Program-made: the position numbers and the translations under genes
Assembly (NCBI RefSeq): GCF_015291705.1
Contig: NZ_CP030050.1
Span: 1,116,001 to 1,180,000, forward strand
DNA length: 64,000 bases
Origin: Bradyrhizobium arachidis
Lineage (GTDB): Bacteria; Pseudomonadota; Alphaproteobacteria; Rhizobiales; Xanthobacteraceae
Reading direction: 5' to 3'
Notes under the pieces: generated by a model
Seen by the model: the letters and a program-made list of their open reading frames with translations, nothing else
Told to the model about the DNA's origin: nothing
The model's database searches: none
In this document: positions 61,995 through 64,000 of the stretch, in pieces
Numbering within the stretch: the stretch's first letter is position 1
How the letters are laid out: each line of letters starts with the position of its first letter

Positions 61995-63230
61995 TCACTC
62001 GGAGGCGACGTCGCCGCTGATGATCTCGCCGAAGAGTTCCCACTTCTCGCCCTTGAAGCGCTGCATTTGGAGCTGCGCGATCGGGGCGAAGTCGGTGGCG
62101 CTGGTGTTGATCTTGACGCCGGGCAGCAGGGTGTCCGGTGCAAAATCCTTCAACGAGGCCGCCTGCTTCATCAGGTTGGCGCGGGTGAGATCGTCACCGC
62201 ACATTTCCAGGACCTTGGCCAACGTCGAGGCCGCGCCGTAGCCGTAGACCATGCCGGTGTCGGTCTTGTCGGCGCCGGGCATGTACTTGTCGACGAACTC
62301 GTTCCACTTCTTCATGCCGGGATCGTTGTTCCACTGCGGATCGGTGGAGTCCTTGGCATAGGCCGCCGACAGCACGTCCTGCGAGGCCTCGAAGCCCGCC
62401 GGCTTCATCACGCTGCCGACCGAGATCGACACGTTGGTGAGGATCTGCAGCGGCTTCCAGCTGAGCTCGGCGGTCTTCTTGATGGTCTGCGCGGCGAATT
62501 TCGGCGTCGCATAGATCAGCAGCACGTCGGGATTGGCGGCCTTGATCTTGACGATGTGGCCGTCGATCGACGGCTCGGACACCTCATAGCTCTCTTCCAG
62601 GATGATCATGGACGAGGCCTTGGCGCCGAGGCCGTCCTTGGTGCCCTTGAGGTAGTCTTTGCCGAAATCGTCGTTCTGATAGAGGATCGCGACCTTGGCG
62701 TTCGGCTTCTCCTTCATCAGCCACTTCGCGTAGATCTGCGCTTCGCTCTGGTAGGAGGGCTGCCAGCCGATGGTCCAGGGGAAGTTCTTCGGGTCGTTCC
62801 ACTTGGTGGCGCCGGTGGCGACGAACAGCTGCGGGATCTTCTTGGCGTTGAGGTATTTCTGGATCGCGGTGTTCGAGGGCGTGCCCAGCGGGTTGAACAC
62901 GGCCAGCACCTCGTCGCTCTCGACCAGCTTGCGGACCTGCTCGACCGCCTTCGGCGGCGAATAGGCGTCGTCATAGGTGACGAAATTGACCTTGCGGCCG
63001 TTGATGCCGCCCTTGTCGTTGATCATCTTGAAATAGGCTTCTTCGGTCTTGCCGATGATGCCGTAGGCCGACGCCGGCCCGCTGTACGGCATGATGTTGC
63101 CGACCTTGATCTCGGTATCGGAAGCGCCGGTGTCGTATTTCTTTTGCGCGAGTGCCGCGCCCGAAGTGAGAGCAAAGGCTGCCGTTGCCGTGACCAGCGC
63201 GGCGGCTCGCAGTGTTCTTTCAAAAAGCAA
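61995..63230 (-). CDS. ABC substrate-binding protein, paralog 3 of 3
   Basis: A 411-residue protein: signal peptide MLFERTLRAAALVTATAAFA, then QKKYDTGASDTEIKVGNIMP. It is closest to paralog 1 in the ligand cleft region (KNFPWTIGWQPSYQSEAQIY; SWKPLQILTNVSISVGSVMK). The start is TTG 63230, because AGGAGA lies 7 bases upstream and no ATG is near. It follows the LivM gene by 31 bases, so it may be co-transcribed with the permease. Confidence 0.93.
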   Translation of the reverse strand: MLFERTLRAAALVTATAAFALTSGAALAQKKYDTGASDTEIKVGNIMPYSGPASAYGIIGKTEEAYFKMINDKGGINGRKVNFVTYDDAYSPPKAVEQVRKLVESDEVLAVFNPLGTPSNTAIQKYLNAKKIPQLFVATGATKWNDPKNFPWTIGWQPSYQSEAQIYAKWLMKEKPNAKVAILYQNDDFGKDYLKGTKDGLGAKASSMIILEESYEVSEPSIDGHIVKIKAANPDVLLIYATPKFAAQTIKKTAELSWKPLQILTNVSISVGSVMKPAGFEASQDVLSAAYAKDSTDPQWNNDPGMKKWNEFVDKYMPGADKTDTGMVYGYGAASTLAKVLEMCGDDLTRANLMKQAASLKDFAPDTLLPGVKINTSATDFAPIAQLQMQRFKGEKWELFGEIISGDVASE

Positions 63231-63261
63231 TTCGGGTCTCCTTGGTTTAACGAACGAGTCT

Positions 63262-64000
63262 TCAGTTCTTCCTGAGCTTGCCAGCGAGCTGCTGGCCCAG
63301 GATCGCGACCTGCCTTGCGCCGTGTGGCACGAGGTAGATGACGAGGAACAACAGCACGCCGAACACCGCGCCGGAGAGGCCCTTGGAGATGCCCTCCGCG
63401 ATGTTCGGCACGAAGATGATGAAGGCGGCGCCGACGATCGAGCCGGGCAGCCAGCCGACGCCGCCGACCACCATGCCGAGGAACAGCGAGATCGCGAGCG
63501 TGATGGTGTAGCTGTCGGGCGCGACGAACTGCACCGCGATGGCGCCGAGCGAGCCGGCGATGCCGGTGATGGCGGCGGAGACGCCGAACGCCAGCGTCTT
63601 GTAGAGTGCGACGTTGATGCCCATGGCGGAGGCCGCGATCTCGTTGTCGCGGATCGCCATGAAGGCGCGGCCCGAGCGCGAGCGCAACAGGTTCACCGAG
63701 AAGATGTAGATCGCCAGCACGACCACGAGCGTGAAATAGTACAGCCACATGTCCTGCGACATCGACAGGCCGAACGGCGCGTCGGGCTTGGTGACGACGA
63801 GGCCCTGCACGCCGCCGGTCCAGTGCTCGAGGAAGTTCAGCTTGAGCAGCTGCGGCATCGCGGTCGCGAGCGCGAAGGTCGCCAGCGCCAGATAGACGCC
63901 GCTTAGCCGCAGCGCCGGCTGGCCGAACAGGAAGCCGAAGCCGAAGCAGACCACGCCGGCAATCGGCAGCGTCAGCGCATAGTTGACGTTGAAATGCTCC
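63262..64000 (-). CDS. livM: LivM-type ABC permease, N-terminus beyond window
   Basis: At least 246 residues of a LivM permease; the frame stays open to base 64000 and continues. GVYLALATFALATAMPQLLK, LVVTKPDAPFGLSMSQDMWL, DNEIAASAMGINVALYKTLA (EAA loop) and GGVGWLPGSIVGAAFIIFVP are typical. It would pair with the binding proteins downstream and with LivH/F genes that must lie to the right of the window. Stop at 63262. Confidence 0.92.
   Translation of the reverse strand, partial: EHFNVNYALTLPIAGVVCFGFGFLFGQPALRLSGVYLALATFALATAMPQLLKLNFLEHWTGGVQGLVVTKPDAPFGLSMSQDMWLYYFTLVVVLAIYIFSVNLLRSRSGRAFMAIRDNEIAASAMGINVALYKTLAFGVSAAITGIAGSLGAIAVQFVAPDSYTITLAISLFLGMVVGGVGWLPGSIVGAAFIIFVPNIAEGISKGLSGAVFGVLLFLVIYLVPHGARQVAILGQQLAGKLRKN

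Overview
The window looks like chromosome of a slow-growing rhizobium, most likely Bradyrhizobium. The evidence is high GC with strong third-position bias, a ROSE RNA thermometer ahead of a small heat-shock gene, many small protein families that I recognise from Bradyrhizobium, an over-supply of branched-chain-type ABC binding proteins, and a truncated tRNA-Val(CAC) like the one that borders the USDA110 symbiosis island. The identification rests on recognition, not on a database search.

Region 1 (1-12.2 kb) is accessory DNA: a partial IS110-type transposase at the left edge, a stand-alone ATP-dependent DNA ligase, a heat-shock operon (two Hsp20 genes and a small conserved gene) under a ROSE element, and a long run of small hypothetical genes. 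Several of these are broken by single-base frameshifts (about 6.8, 8.25, 9.17 and 9.63 kb). It ends at the 3' part of a tRNA-Val(CAC) gene at 11998-12056, an island-type attachment scar.

Region 2 (12.2-40 kb) is mostly metabolic and regulatory: an SDR/LysR pair, a PhzF-like isomerase, a secreted-nuclease-like protein, OpgC, an acyl-CoA synthetase/dehydrogenase locus with its binding protein and a FadR-type regulator with twin operators, an MFS carrier, a homoserine-acetyltransferase-like hydrolase with a desaturase, two WYL regulators each beside a glutathione-S-transferase gene and a palindromic operator candidate, and a MloK1-like cyclic-nucleotide-gated K+ channel. At 33916-35021 a complete IS110-group element sits inside a palindromic intergenic repeat. 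Its 5' non-coding end can be folded by eye into a two-loop bridge RNA whose four guide segments match the target flanks and the element ends.

Region 3 (40.2-57.5 kb) is a catabolic block for lignin-type hydroxycinnamates: a feruloyl/coumaroyl-CoA synthase, crotonase, SDR dehydrogenase, hotdog thioesterase and periplasmic binding protein in one operon. Next come a TRAP transporter (DctPQM plus DUF3237), a divergent p-hydroxybenzoate hydroxylase (pobA), a LivH/LivMG-fusion/LivF ABC transporter and a divergent MarR regulator. AT-rich palindromes sit in the promoter gaps. The layout resembles the p-coumarate (cou) locus of Rhodopseudomonas palustris.

Region 4 (57.6-64 kb) has a glycerate-2-kinase-like gene followed by three tandem paralogous ABC binding proteins, two of them followed by a strong hairpin terminator and the third by no clear one, and the start of a LivM permease running off the right edge. 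Palindromic intergenic repeats of several families are scattered through regions 2-4.
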